Position numbers and translations under genes: made by a program
Notes under the pieces: generated by a model
Databases searched by the model: none
Seen by the model: only the letters and a program-made list of their open reading frames with translations
What the model was told of the DNA's origin: nothing
Assembly: GCA_014529385.2 (NCBI GenBank)
Contig: CM043970.1
Location: 46,302,779-46,366,778, forward strand
Direction: 5' to 3'
DNA: 64,000 bases
DNA from: Adiantum capillus-veneris
Lineage: Eukaryota > Streptophyta > Polypodiopsida > Polypodiales > Pteridaceae
Shown here: one piece after another, positions 55,926 through 64,000 of the stretch
How the letters are laid out: each line of letters starts with the position of its first letter
Numbering within the stretch: position 1 is the first letter of the stretch

Positions 55926-56180
55926 GTGGACTGCCAATCCTCTGAGTGGGAGTAATGAGTGAGCCGAGCCCATGAATGGGGAGATCCATGGCCAGGGAGG
56001 AGAGGCCGCCTTCACGGTGTAATGAGGATAGAGAACATAATCACGCTCGACACGCTAGGGGAAACATATTTTTACATCTTAGTTTATTACTCAAGGGCTA
56101 GGTCCCATGGTCTTTATACGATAATGGCATAATTTGAGCAGTATTACTAAAGTGACCCAGCAAAAACTGGGCTAGATAAA

Positions 56181-56228
<48 letters not shown>
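56181..56228 (+). repeat. G48 homopolymer
   Basis: 48 G in a row; length may be affected by sequencing. Confidence 0.9.
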
Positions 56229-56230
<2 letters not shown>

Positions 56231-56292
56231 AAATAGGGGGGTTGGGTGGGGGTAGTTTGTATTTGATTATAACCAGAATACATATAGTACCA

Positions 56293-56294
<2 letters not shown>

Positions 56295-56386
<92 letters not shown>
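56295..56386 (+). repeat. GT microsatellite
   Basis: 46 GT units without interruption. Confidence 0.95.
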
Positions 56387-56388
<2 letters not shown>

Positions 56389-56406
56389 CCGTCCTATCCT
56401 AGAGCG

Positions 56407-56455
56407 CCATACACAATGGGTCGGTAGTAGGCCCATTGTGTATGGGCCTACTACC
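56407..56455. repeat. Two overlapping, competing hairpins
   Basis: CCATACACAATGGG (56407-56420) pairs with 56432-56445; GGTAGTAGGCCC (56423-56434) pairs with 56444-56455. The two stems share bases, so only one can form at a time. Confidence 0.85.
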
Positions 56456-56574
56456 TTATAAGAGAAATGAGATTTGCTTGTTTAAAGTGTAACCCAGGTC
56501 AGTTATGTTGGGTGAGAGCTTGTATGATAGAGTTACAGATCGGATTTCTATTAAACCCGTTAAGGCAATACTTT

Positions 56575-57670
56575 TTAATTAGTAAATAGTTTCCTCCTAG
56601 GCAAGAGAAGGGTTAGAGAAGAATAGAAAATTAAGTGTAGCAGGCAGATACAAGAGCTAATAGCAGCCTTATAAGGCCTATTGCTATTCTTTTTTATGAA
56701 TTCTATAAGTGGTAGTTTCAGGAGATCCCTTTTCCACACAAACCTTAGATCATACCCACCAACAGATGGGATATGAAGGGAAATTGAGAGGTTAAAAAAT
56801 TGGACATATGTGCAGAAAGCCCCATTGGGTGTGACGGTCTCAAGGACAGAGGTAGGTTTAATGTTAAGGCAGTGAGGGTAAATCAGACAAATTTCCTTGT
56901 GGAAGTCTCTATTGTTGACACTAAGTAAGTCATCCATGTATCTTTAAGTATGTCTGAACTGTGAAACCTTATTCTTGTAAGATTCCATGGTCTTGAGACA
57001 CCACTTGTATTCAAAGAAAGCAAGGTAAATATTACACATAAGTGGAGAGCATAAAAATCCCATGGGGATGCCCAAGGCATTGGTTAAAGCAAAGACCACC
57101 TGAAACTATAGGGGCAGTTATTCAGCAGCCAGGAGATGTAGGAGAAAATCTTAACTTCATTAAAGTGTAGGGAGTGTACGAAGTGAGATAAGTGAATCCG
57201 CCTAGGTTTTTTGAAAAGAGAGATGTAGAAAAGCTTCTTCTTTCTAGCATTGGAGAAAGCCAATTTAATCACCTTGGCAAGAACAGCCTTAAGGCCAAGA
57301 TATCCATCAAGGGAAATATTTTCGTAACATTGTGTGATGTCAGCAGTAAAGATGTGGAAGATCTACTGAGGAAGGTAAAGTGAGACCTCTGTAGAGTCTT
57401 TTGTGATCCAAAAAGAATTATACTCAACATGTAAGAAGTCCTGGCAGATGTTTTGTTTAATGGCACATATAATCTCAAATTCAGATAGAATAAGGTCAAG
57501 GCAATAAGTAGTCTCCTTGGTGATATCAGTAACAATACAATTGGAGACATCGGATATCCACCTGAACTTATGCTTATGAATTTTTTAAGTGGGAAAATGC
57601 AGTGGTAGCTTAGTGTTCAGCACAGAGTAGCCTAGAAGCCCTAATTAGGTGTTTATGTAATAAGACTTAT
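56575..57670 (-). pseudogene. Unusual reverse transcriptase, palm and C-terminal part
   Basis: Minus-strand frames give KIHKHKFRWISDVSNC, LDLILSEFEIICAIKQNIC, motif A in FTADITQCYENISLDGYLGL, motif B in ALGIPMGFLCSPLMCNIYLA, motif C in RYMDDLLSVNNRDF, then IYPHCLNIKPTSVLETV and LRFVWKRDLLKLPLIEFIKK with NSNRPYKAA. The YMDD box is intact; stops at about 57372, 57092 and 56943 and frame changes break it. The FRWIS block before motif A and the SNRP end recall Penelope-like and related non-LTR enzymes; not gypsy, Copia or LINE-L1. The exact family is uncertain. Confidence 0.6.
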
Positions 57671-57679
57671 TCTGCAAAG

Positions 57680-58535
57680 TTTTGATGCATATTTTTGTTT
57701 AGAGTACATTTTGTTCATTCCAGCATTTTTCCACGGTATAGGACTTCATTCTAATCGTTCTCGTGAAGTTTCAAATTTTGAACCGGGACACCCCTCGGGA
57801 GCCAGTTTTGAGGGTACTATGGTCAAAATTTGGAAAAGTTTTGAATGTAGCACTTGTATCCCTCGACACGAGGAAAAATATTGCTTCTTTGTGTTTTTGT
57901 TGGTTACTGCATTTTGAGGCCCATTTCAGCCCGTAGATTAGAGAAAAAGTGAGAAAATGCTTTTTTAGACTGTTTTTGTGAAAATTGCTGACTTGCAGGT
58001 AATTTTTCGGGAAAACTGAGTAGGATATATGATTTTTCGCATCTCATGACTTTCAAAGATCTCGATGAGACGAACAAATTCATGTGAGACAGACCCGGTC
58101 AAATTCTGAACCGTTTGGGAGTTATGGCTCGCTGAAAATGGCCAAAAATTGTGGACTTGAAAAAAAAAACAAGTTTCTAAAATTGCTAACTCGCGAGTGT
58201 GGGTTGCGTTTTGTGGTTTTTATGCGTTTGAATGCAGGACGTCTCTGGGCCGCTTTTGCTAAAGACTGACAGAAGGACGAAAATAGCCACTTTTCCTCAC
58301 GTGAAGAGGACAGCCTATGGAGAAGGACGCTATTCTACAGCGAAGGCGCCTTGTGATTGAGATTGAGAGTGAGAGTGAGAGTGCGATTGAGAACTGTGCA
58401 CAGATTGAGAGTGAGATTGAGAGTGATATAGCTCAGGGGTGGTCGGGAGGTTGATACGAGCTACGCTCTTCTTGTACCCGGGAATTGATATCAATATACA
58501 TCTCTGATTTCCTGCGTCTACTCTGTGTACTTGAA
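57680..58535 (+). mobile_element. LTR-like insert in the reverse transcriptase gene
   Basis: About 0.86 kb separates two parts of one minus-strand protein. It is non-coding, and ends with short GATTGAGAGTGAGA repeats (58355-58430) and CAATATACATCTCTGATTTC, like the U5 end of an LTR. Start and end bases and target duplication could not be fixed. Confidence 0.45.
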
Positions 58536-58544
58536 AATTTATGT

Positions 58545-59179
58545 TATTCAGTTGTTGTATTCCCGTGTCTCGTCATAGTTTAGCAATTTTATTGGCAACA
58601 GTTTGAGGTGTAGATTTAATATGACATAATTCCTTACCAAATACTCAATTACGAGCGACCTTCCAAGCCAGGTATTTGCAAATGATAGTGGGATAGTTAG
58701 AGCTTTTGTCAAGCCCGACAACAAACCATTTATCAGAGATCTTTTGAAAATCAAGAGTTAGCTAATAAGTAAGCCAAGAATCATCAGATGATAACCATTT
58801 ACTAAGAAGTTCCCTTAAGTCCGGTAGGACTGTCATCTCCAATCGGAGTGCACTAACAAGGTCAGTGAGACAGCTTAGTATAGATGATAAAGCAAGGTAT
58901 GGGTTTTTGGGAAAATTAGGTATATGATTGAGCCCTTTGGCCAAAATTCTACGTATTTTAGTATTTTCAATAATGCTAAGATCACAAGTGCAAACATGGT
59001 TACCAAAAGCCTCAAAATTTCTGCAAAGGTGGTAAACTGAAAACATGTACAATGAGGGACAGAATCCTACCGAAGAAAGTCATTATTATAGATCAACCTC
59101 TTCACGGGATGGTGATATTTCCATCCTATGAGTATATTGTCGAGCAATTTGTGATTACCAAAAAATAGATCAAAGCACT
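58545..59179 (-). pseudogene. Unusual reverse transcriptase, N-terminal part
   Basis: Minus-strand frames give VYHLCRNFEAFGNHVCTCDL then SIIENTKIRRILAKG, and further on ISDKWFVVGLDKSSNYPTII then CKYLAWKVARN and TVANKIAKL. The order GNHV-x-T-x-DL-x-II, then a VV-x-LDKS block, is shared by a group of eukaryotic non-LTR reverse transcriptases that I cannot name with certainty. It continues beyond the insert at 57670. At the upstream side the reading (WKYHHPVKRLIYNN) is cut at 59180 by a CACTA terminus. Confidence 0.55.
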
Positions 59180-59366
59180 CACTACAAGAGGCTATTCATA
59201 TTAGCGACGCTCACACAGCGACGCTCAAAAAAACAAAATCCCGGCGTCGCTATGAGCGTCGCAAATTTACAAAGAAATTTGCGACGCTCATAGCGACGCT
59301 GGCTGGGCTAAAAAAATAACCGAGCGCGCCCAAAAACTCAGATCTCAGATCTGAGTTTTTTGGCGC
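59180..59366. repeat. CACTA terminus and subterminal hairpins
   Basis: After the CACTACAAGAGGC end, GCGACGCTC occurs four times in either orientation. A perfect 25-bp inverted repeat (59244-59268 against 59275-59299, loop ACAAAG) follows, then a second stem, 59326-59345 against 59347-59366 (one mismatch, centre CTCAGATCTCAGATCTGAG). Subterminal repeats of this kind are where the element's own DNA-binding protein is expected to bind. Confidence 0.85.
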
Positions 59367-59389
59367 CCTCAAGCAAGGAGCAGGTAACG

Positions 59390-59448
<59 letters not shown>

Positions 59449-59592
59449 CTCCACACACACACACACACACGAGGAGAGGAAGGAGAGCCAGGTATGCTCC
59501 TTCCCTCTCCTCATTCTCATGTTCCCTTCCCCTCTTTCTCTCTCCCTCTCTCTCTCTCTCACACACACACATACACGCACACACATAGTGTT

Positions 59593-59634
<42 letters not shown>

Positions 59635-59870
59635 AACAAAAACAAAAACGCACACACATATACATAAACAAAGAATGCACACACACATTGAGAGAGGAAA
59701 AGAGAGAGAGAGCATGCATAAACAAAAAACGCACGCATTGAGAGAGGAAAAGAGAGAGAGAACATGCATAAACAAAAAACGCACACATTGAGAGAAGAAA
59801 AGAGAGAGAAAACATGCATACGATCCAAAAAAACGCACACACATTGAGAAAGAAAGAGAGAGAAACTAAT
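59390..59870 (+). repeat. CT, CA and GA microsatellite block
   Basis: (CT)n about 59393-59443, (CA)n 59451-59470, (GA)n 59597-59630, and four spaced repeats around ACATGCATAAACAAAAAACG (59712, 59762; variant at 59814). Long ORFs here on both strands are repeat artefacts. Confidence 0.85.
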
Positions 59871-60052
59871 TTAACGTCGTAGGAAACTAATTAAAATTAA
59901 AAGACCTAAAGATCTAGCCGACGAGGAGTTGAACTCAAGACCTATTATTCAAGAGGGAAATGGCATAATCAGTCTATCATACTTGGCATGGGTGAGAAAG
60001 GTTATACCATTTATCTCTTTTTATTGGCACACACATCCACACACGCGCACAC

Positions 60053-60180
60053 ACACAAGAAGAAGAGAGTTATAACGTCGTAGGAAACTATCTTAAAAGA
60101 CGTTAAAGATTAGGTTATATGTAGACTTACATTAAATTAGATTTAGGTTTATTTTTAACTAGATTTACGTTTATTTACAC
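60053..60180 (+). repeat. Direct repeat left of the captured gene
   Basis: AAGAAGAAGAGAGTT, AACGTCGTAGGAAACTAT and AAAGACGTTAAAGATTAGGT, a block that recurs at 60751-60885 with few changes. A shorter relative lies at about 59871-59910. Confidence 0.85.
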
Positions 60181-60222
60181 TAGATTTAGATTTACGTTAT
60201 ATTAGATTAGATTTAGGTCTCC

Positions 60223-60579
60223 ATAGACTGCGATGCCTGCATGAAGCGGGTGAAGAAAGCCCTCAATGGAATATAGGGTATTGCTGCCTTCACTCATGGT
60301 GGGCTCCGTCGATCCAAAAGTACTGGTGAAATGTCTTCAGAAGATAGGGAAGAAGGTGGATCTTCAGGGCGGCAAGAGTCACTACATCCCCGACACAATG
60401 ACCATCTAGACAACCTCTAGTCATTCAACAGCAACTTCAAAGTTAGTAACAAGAGCAAGAATGGTCTAAAGGGCCAATTGCTGTCGTCAGATGTGGATGG
60501 AGATGAGGCAGCGTCACCGCCGGAAGTTAACTCTCACATCTTTAGTGATGACAATGCCAACTCTTGCCGAGTTATGTGA
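60223..60579 (+). pseudogene. Captured HIPP (HMA domain, CaaX) gene fragment
   Basis: Three adjoining plus-strand pieces read as a heavy-metal-associated isoprenylated plant protein. 60223-60276 gives IDCDACMKRVKKALNGI then a stop: the HMA start with its CxxC metal site. 60305-60410, in another frame, gives SVDPKVLVKCLQKIGKKVDL, the HMA end. 60427-60579 gives NSHIFSDDNANSCRVM and TGA, where CRVM is a CaaX box for isoprenylation and the preceding FSD-x-N-x-N-x-C is the usual HIPP ending. Such proteins bind metals and sit at membranes. Frame changes and stops show it is dead. It lies in the 5' part of a CACTA element and is absent from the sister copy. Confidence 0.75.
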
Positions 60580-60710
60580 AAAATTATGTGTTAAATCAGT
60601 TTTAAGGTTCTTATAATCCCTGTTAGTTTAGTTCTTTGTTTTTAATATAACATAATTTATGTTAGATTTAGATTTATGTTATATTAGATTAGACTTAGGT
60701 TTATTTAGGT

Positions 60711-60750
<40 letters not shown>

Positions 60751-60762
<12 letters not shown>

Positions 60763-60890
60763 GAAGAAGAGAGTTTTAACGTCGTAGGAAACTATGCCAA
60801 AAGACGTTAAAGATTAGGTTAGATGTAGACTTACGTTAAATTAGATTTAGGTTTATTTTTAGTTAGATTTACGTTTATTTAGATTTACAC
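60751..60890 (+). repeat. Direct repeat right of the captured gene
   Basis: Second copy of 60053-60180, preceded by (CA)21 (about 60717-60760). Confidence 0.85.
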
Positions 60891-61282
60891 TTATTTACGT
60901 TAGATCGAGTCCACGCAAGAATTACTTACGGTTTAGGGTTTAGAGTTAGACGAACAGTGAAAAGATCTACTGTGAAAAGATGTTAAGATGCTGTGAAGTG
61001 CTACAGCTAGAGAAGAGGCAAAGGGGTTTTGTCCACTACATGCAGTATCATGTAGACGTGGGTGTGTAGATTTCTTGTACCCACAAATATAGGTATTGAC
61101 CAATAAAGACGAGATTATAACCCGGTGGTTCTGATCTCCGTGCACCTCTAGACCGAGGTGTGCGGGGATTGGACATGACTAGAGAATGTGAGGTAAAGAG
61201 AGAGAGAGAGAGAGAGATAAGACGAAGAATGCCAATAGAATATTAAATTTGTTGTCCAGGTTATAAGTTTTTAATCCTCATT

Positions 61283-61814
61283 ATGAGTAGTGACGAGGTG
61301 TGGGACCGTCCAACCGAAACACCTATCTCTCAACGAGGGTCTTATGTCCTTGTAATCAATGCAAGCATGCTGTGCGACAGACAAGACGTGTTTCTTTGCA
61401 GCACGTTCGCGAATTTGGCGAGTTCGATCCATCTATTATAGATCGAGTTGTTGCCAATTATAACTCGTCGGACTCTGACGCTGGCCAACAAGCAGCAATC
61501 TTGCAACCCAATAGACGTGTTCGCAGGCGCTTTGATCAAGCAGCATATGTGAGGCCACAAGATGTAGCCTCTGACAGCTCGGGGGATGATCATGCAGAGC
61601 ACATTCCCAACGAGGCAATGTTTGAGCCCGAGATTGATGAAATGATCGAGACGATCATGGATTCAGAAAGGCTTATCTATGATGATATGAAAAGTGAAGC
61701 CGATACGCCATTGTATAATGGAGCACGTATGTCTAGATTGAAAGCACTCCTGGTTCTTCTCAACATGCAGGCAAAGTTTGGATGGAGTGACACTAGCGTC
61801 ACAGCGCTTTTCAG
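61283..61814 (+). pseudogene. Transposase exon 1, family 2 plus copy
   Basis: ATG 61283 opens MSSDEVW, out of frame with the rest; the frame from 61300 gives GPSNRNTYLSTRVLCPCNQC, TRRVSLQHVREFGEFDPSII and, later, QPNRRVRRRFDQAAYVRPQD and MLNMQAKFGWSDTSVTALF-type sequence (LLVLLNMQAKFGWSDTSVTA). The CPC-x2-C...H pattern is the Transpos_assoc zinc motif. The minus copy (52571) shows that a small indel after MSSD causes the break. A GT donor at 61815 starts a 96-bp intron. Confidence 0.8.
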
Positions 61815-61910
61815 GTGATCTATTACAATTAGTTTACTTTAATAAAACTCTAAATGTATAATGATCTGATAGATTTTTACACGACTGTATCATATTTTTA
61901 TGTTATGTAG

Positions 61911-62547
61911 ATTGCTGAAAGAGCACATACTACCAGCTGACAATGTGATGCCAGATTCCCGAGATGAAGCAAGAAAGATTTTGCGAAACTTGGGGATGGA
62001 TTACAATTCTATCCACGCTTGTCCTAATGACTGCATTCTTTTCAGAGGGGAATACATAGACATGGAGAAGTGTCCGAAATGTGATTCCGAAAGATATCGA
62101 GTAGATCTCCACGGGACAAAAATTCCACAAAAGGTTTTGCGACATTTCCCTCTGCTTCCTCGCATCAAGCATTTATTCGAATGTAAGTCCATGGCCGCCC
62201 TAGCATCATGGCATGAGGAGAATAAATCTTCGGATGGTGTGCTACGAATTCCTGCAGATTGCGTAGCGTGGAAACATATAGATGGAACATGGTCGGATTT
62301 TGCCAGGGAAGCTCGAAATTTGCGCTTAGGCCTGGCTATGGATGGCGTAAATCCATTTGGTCAAAGATCAACATCTTACAGTGTATGGCCCGTTGTCATC
62401 GTCAACTACAACATTCCCCCGTGGTTGACTACGAAGAAGGGGCACCTATGGCTAAGCTTGATTGTGCCAGGGCGATATAAAGTGGGGAATATGGATGTGT
62501 ATCTTCGTCCACTATTGGAAGAGCTACAACAATTGTCCGGAGGGTAG
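61911..62547 (+). pseudogene. TNP2 exon, family 2 plus copy
   Basis: From the AG acceptor at 61910: LLKEHILPADNVMPDSRDEA, NSIHACPNDCILFRGEYIDM, EKCPKCDSERYRVDLHGTKI, QKVLRHFPLLPRIKHLFECK, ADCVAWKHIDGTWSDFAREA, RNLRLGLAMDGVNPFGQRST, VWPVVIVNYNIPPWLTTKKG and LSLIVPGRYKVGNMDVYLRP. This is a well-kept TNP2 domain with every landmark. It ends early: after LLEELQQL the sequence jumps to GSMAEGWLVSES in another frame, so the end of TNP2 and the start of DUF4218 are deleted. The best transposase frame in the window. Confidence 0.9.
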
Positions 62548-62983
62548 CATGGCAGAAGGTTGGTTGGTATCAGAGTCCCTAGTGTACATTGGAGAGTGGC
62601 TAGACGGATTTGATAAATCCCGGGACACGCTATGGCGAACCATAGATGATGAGCGCATATCTGGGATTGTCATGTGCAATCTCGGTGTTGAGAAGAAGAT
62701 GACGGAAGATCTAGAGGCTAAAATCAACCGATTGTGCATGCTTCACAATCCAGTGATGCAAAAGTGGATTTCACAATATGAGGATGCAAAGCAAGAGCGA
62801 CAAAGGGCACGAATCGAGTGGAGACGGGGAAGACGACCACCAATGCACTATCCAGCGGTTCTGGAGAGCCTACCAACCTTCATGAGCTTAAGATGGTTGC
62901 ACAACCAATTGAAAAGCGCACAACAATGCGGTGACGAAGTGACTGAGGAAGAGTGGGAGTACTCTCGGGGTTGCGCGACCAAG
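62541..62983 (+). pseudogene. DUF4218 end, family 2 plus copy
   Basis: Read as a 183-codon frame (62462-63013) beyond the deletion point: CPEGSMAEGWLVSESLVYIG, TLWRTIDDERISGIVMCNLG, LEAKINRLCMLHNPVMQKWI, then RWLHNQLKSAQQCGDEVTEE and EWEYSRGCATK. GSMAEGW matches the GSIAEGY block near the DUF4218 end. A GT donor at 62984 starts an 80-bp intron (62984-63063). Confidence 0.8.
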
Positions 62984-63063
62984 GTAAGTTTGCAATGTAC
63001 GACTAGCAAGTGACTTTATTTATAAACGTTTGGACGGCCACTCATAATCTTTGTTCGTTGTAG

Positions 63064-63426
63064 TATAAGTCATACACAGCAACATGGTGTAAAGGTCGAC
63101 ATTTTAGGGTGGAACGAATCGACAAAAAGCGTTTTACTCAAGATTGTGGAATCATGGCAAAATTTGAACAGTCTAGTCGACGACGTTCCTCTGATACAGA
63201 TCCTGTGGTGGCGGAACTCACTTACTTCGGCACGTTGCAAGAGATTTTGAGGATCGATTACAGAGGATTTTTTGTCGACTTGTTCGACGTGCAATGGTTC
63301 AAGATAATCATGGAGGGTCGCAACGCTACTGTGCGTAGAGGAGAGTCTGGTTTTCTTGAGGTGGATTCTACTAAGAAATGGACTGACCTAAGAGACACTT
63401 TCGTACTACCCGAGCATTGTGAACAA
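63064..63426 (+). pseudogene. DUF4216 exon, family 2 plus copy
   Basis: YKSYTATWCKGRHFRVERID, then QDCGIMAKFEQSSRRRSSDT, DPVVAELTYFGTLQEILRID, YRGFFVDLFDVQWFKIIMEG and KKWTDLRDTFVLPEHCEQ. YFGTLQEILRIDY...VDLFDVQW is the DUF4216 core. The exon is open throughout. An intron (63427-63507) follows. Confidence 0.85.
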
Positions 63427-63507
63427 GTAAGTATGTAAATAGTTAATATCCCCCTTTTACAAGTTATGTGCTTGAAAGCTCTCATGTAAGTTATGTGGCT
63501 CTGGCAG

Positions 63508-63747
63508 GTAATATTTCATCCTACAAAGTCTACATCAAACTGGTGGTACGTCATAGAGGTAGCCCCTCGTAGTGCAAGGACGTATGAAGGCTACCATGTG
63601 CCAATCACAACAGCATCAATGGAGGAGATCAGAGAAGATGCTCAATCAGAAGCCGCTGCGTGGTGCCAGACGAGCATCAAGATGCTACTACTCTATATGG
63701 GGTGCATGCAGAGGAGCTACAAAATGAAACAGAGGATATGTGTTTAA
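63508..63747 (+). pseudogene. Last transposase exon, family 2 plus copy
   Basis: VIFHPTKSTSNWWYVIEVAP, RSARTYEGYHVPITTASMEE and EDAQSEAAAWCQTS complete DUF4216 and a short tail; the ORF ends at 63745-63747. The tail lacks the long acidic stretch seen in family 1. Sequence after it (63760-63830) is shared with the other two family 2 copies. 63830-64000 shows nothing more. Confidence 0.7.
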
Positions 63748-64000
63748 ACGGAGAGCTCTATATAGATATAGGAAGTTATGCTGAGTTATGCGAGGATGAG
63801 AGAGAGATCTCTTAAAGCCACAAATATTGTATTTGAACAATTTTGCTCCGTGTTGTAAAAGCTCTGGCTCTCTAAGTACCTTCCATGGTGTATAACGCTC
63901 TTTTCTACTCGCGCTCACATCTTTTGATTGAAAATTCTGAGTTTTCGACTTGCCTCTTCTATCACTCAATTCATTGCGTCATTGTATTTATATGCGTCAT

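Larger units (their letters stand above)
59180..64000 (+). mobile_element. Family 2 CACTA element, plus copy (runs off the window)
   Basis: Starts with CACTACAAGAGGC, the classic En/Spm terminus, with GCGACGCTC repeats just inside. Then follow hairpins, CT/CA/GA arrays, TAGATTTAGG arrays, a captured HIPP fragment, a leader and transposase exons to about 63750. The right terminus lies beyond 64000. The element inserted into a reverse transcriptase gene (minus strand) at 59179/59180. Confidence 0.8.

Noticed and set aside
56098-56436. 112-codon minus-strand ORF with His-Thr and Pro runs
   Set aside because: Translation of the GT46 and G48 tracts.
59338-59844. ORFs of up to 168 codons on both strands
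   Set aside because: They run through CT, CA and GA microsatellites and have low-complexity composition.
59915-59995. tRNA-like stretch on the minus strand (GAGTTCAACTCC, resembling a B box)
   Set aside because: The acceptor stem does not pair and no clear anticodon arm forms; at best a decayed tRNA-derived relic.
1-64000. rRNA genes, intact tRNA genes, bacterial-type operons, ribosome binding sites
   Set aside because: None seen; the sequence is eukaryotic and element-rich, and no such signals could be supported by eye.

Overview
The window is nuclear DNA of a land plant, and almost all of it is transposable elements. The evidence is plant-type elements: CACTA (En/Spm) transposases with Transpos_assoc, TNP2, DUF4218 and DUF4216 domains; Ty3/gypsy elements of the chromovirus and Tat (dual RNase H) types; initiator-tRNA-Met primer sites (TGGTATCAGAGC); TTTAGGG-like arrays; GT-AG introns of 75-100 bp; and long GA/CT, GT and G tracts. 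I cannot place it below land plants; the density and variety of elements would suit a large genome such as a fern, lycophyte or gymnosperm. No intact host gene was found, and every element copy carries disabling changes.

Layout. 0-3.4 kb: an unrecognised broken ORF and AT-rich DNA with a 1.33-kb TIR element (1004-2330). 3.4-3.85 kb: a PPT plus LTR-like segment. 4.3-7.8 kb: a 5'-truncated chromovirus (+) with chromodomain and a likely 3' LTR. 7.8-8.45 kb: a loose integrase fragment (-). 8.45-16.85 kb: a Tat-type gypsy element (-), holding a small non-coding LTR element (10002-11878) with perfect 5-bp target duplications. 16.97-33.97 kb: one large CACTA element (-), split by a 9.1-kb gag-only LTR element (21446-about 30545). 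Its 5' part carries telomere-like and GA arrays and a foldback.

34-36.35 kb: non-coding DNA, a second CACTA-like end, and the start of a satellite of about 122 bp. 36.36-41.96 kb: a gypsy element (-) inserted in that satellite, which resumes to 43.27 kb. 44.6-45.5 kb: a short relic of a second CACTA family (+). 46.0-46.3 kb: an LTR-like segment with PBS. 47.3-54.1 kb: a minus-strand copy of the second CACTA family, split by a 2638-bp solo LTR (49055-51692). 55.8 kb: a weak promoter and first-exon candidate (-). 56.2-56.46 kb: G48, (GT)46 and paired hairpins. 56.6-59.18 kb: an unusual reverse transcriptase element (-) split by another LTR-like insert and cut off by the TIR of the last element. 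59.18 kb to the end: a plus-strand CACTA copy whose 5' part holds a captured host gene fragment, a heavy-metal-associated isoprenylated plant protein (HIPP) with HMA-domain pieces and a CaaX end.

How the parts relate. The order of insertion is readable: the 2.64-kb LTR element landed in a CACTA copy, and the intact site can be read from the sister copy at 62.17 kb; the gag-only element landed in the 17-kb CACTA element; the small LTR element landed in the Tat element; and the last CACTA copy landed in the reverse transcriptase element. The CACTA copies share a 5' layout of short-motif arrays and GA/CT tracts ahead of the transposase. The best candidates for something new are the HIPP capture bracketed by direct repeats, the array-rich CACTA 5' regions, the face-to-face CACTA ends at 33.96-34.02 kb, and the unusual reverse transcriptase lineage.
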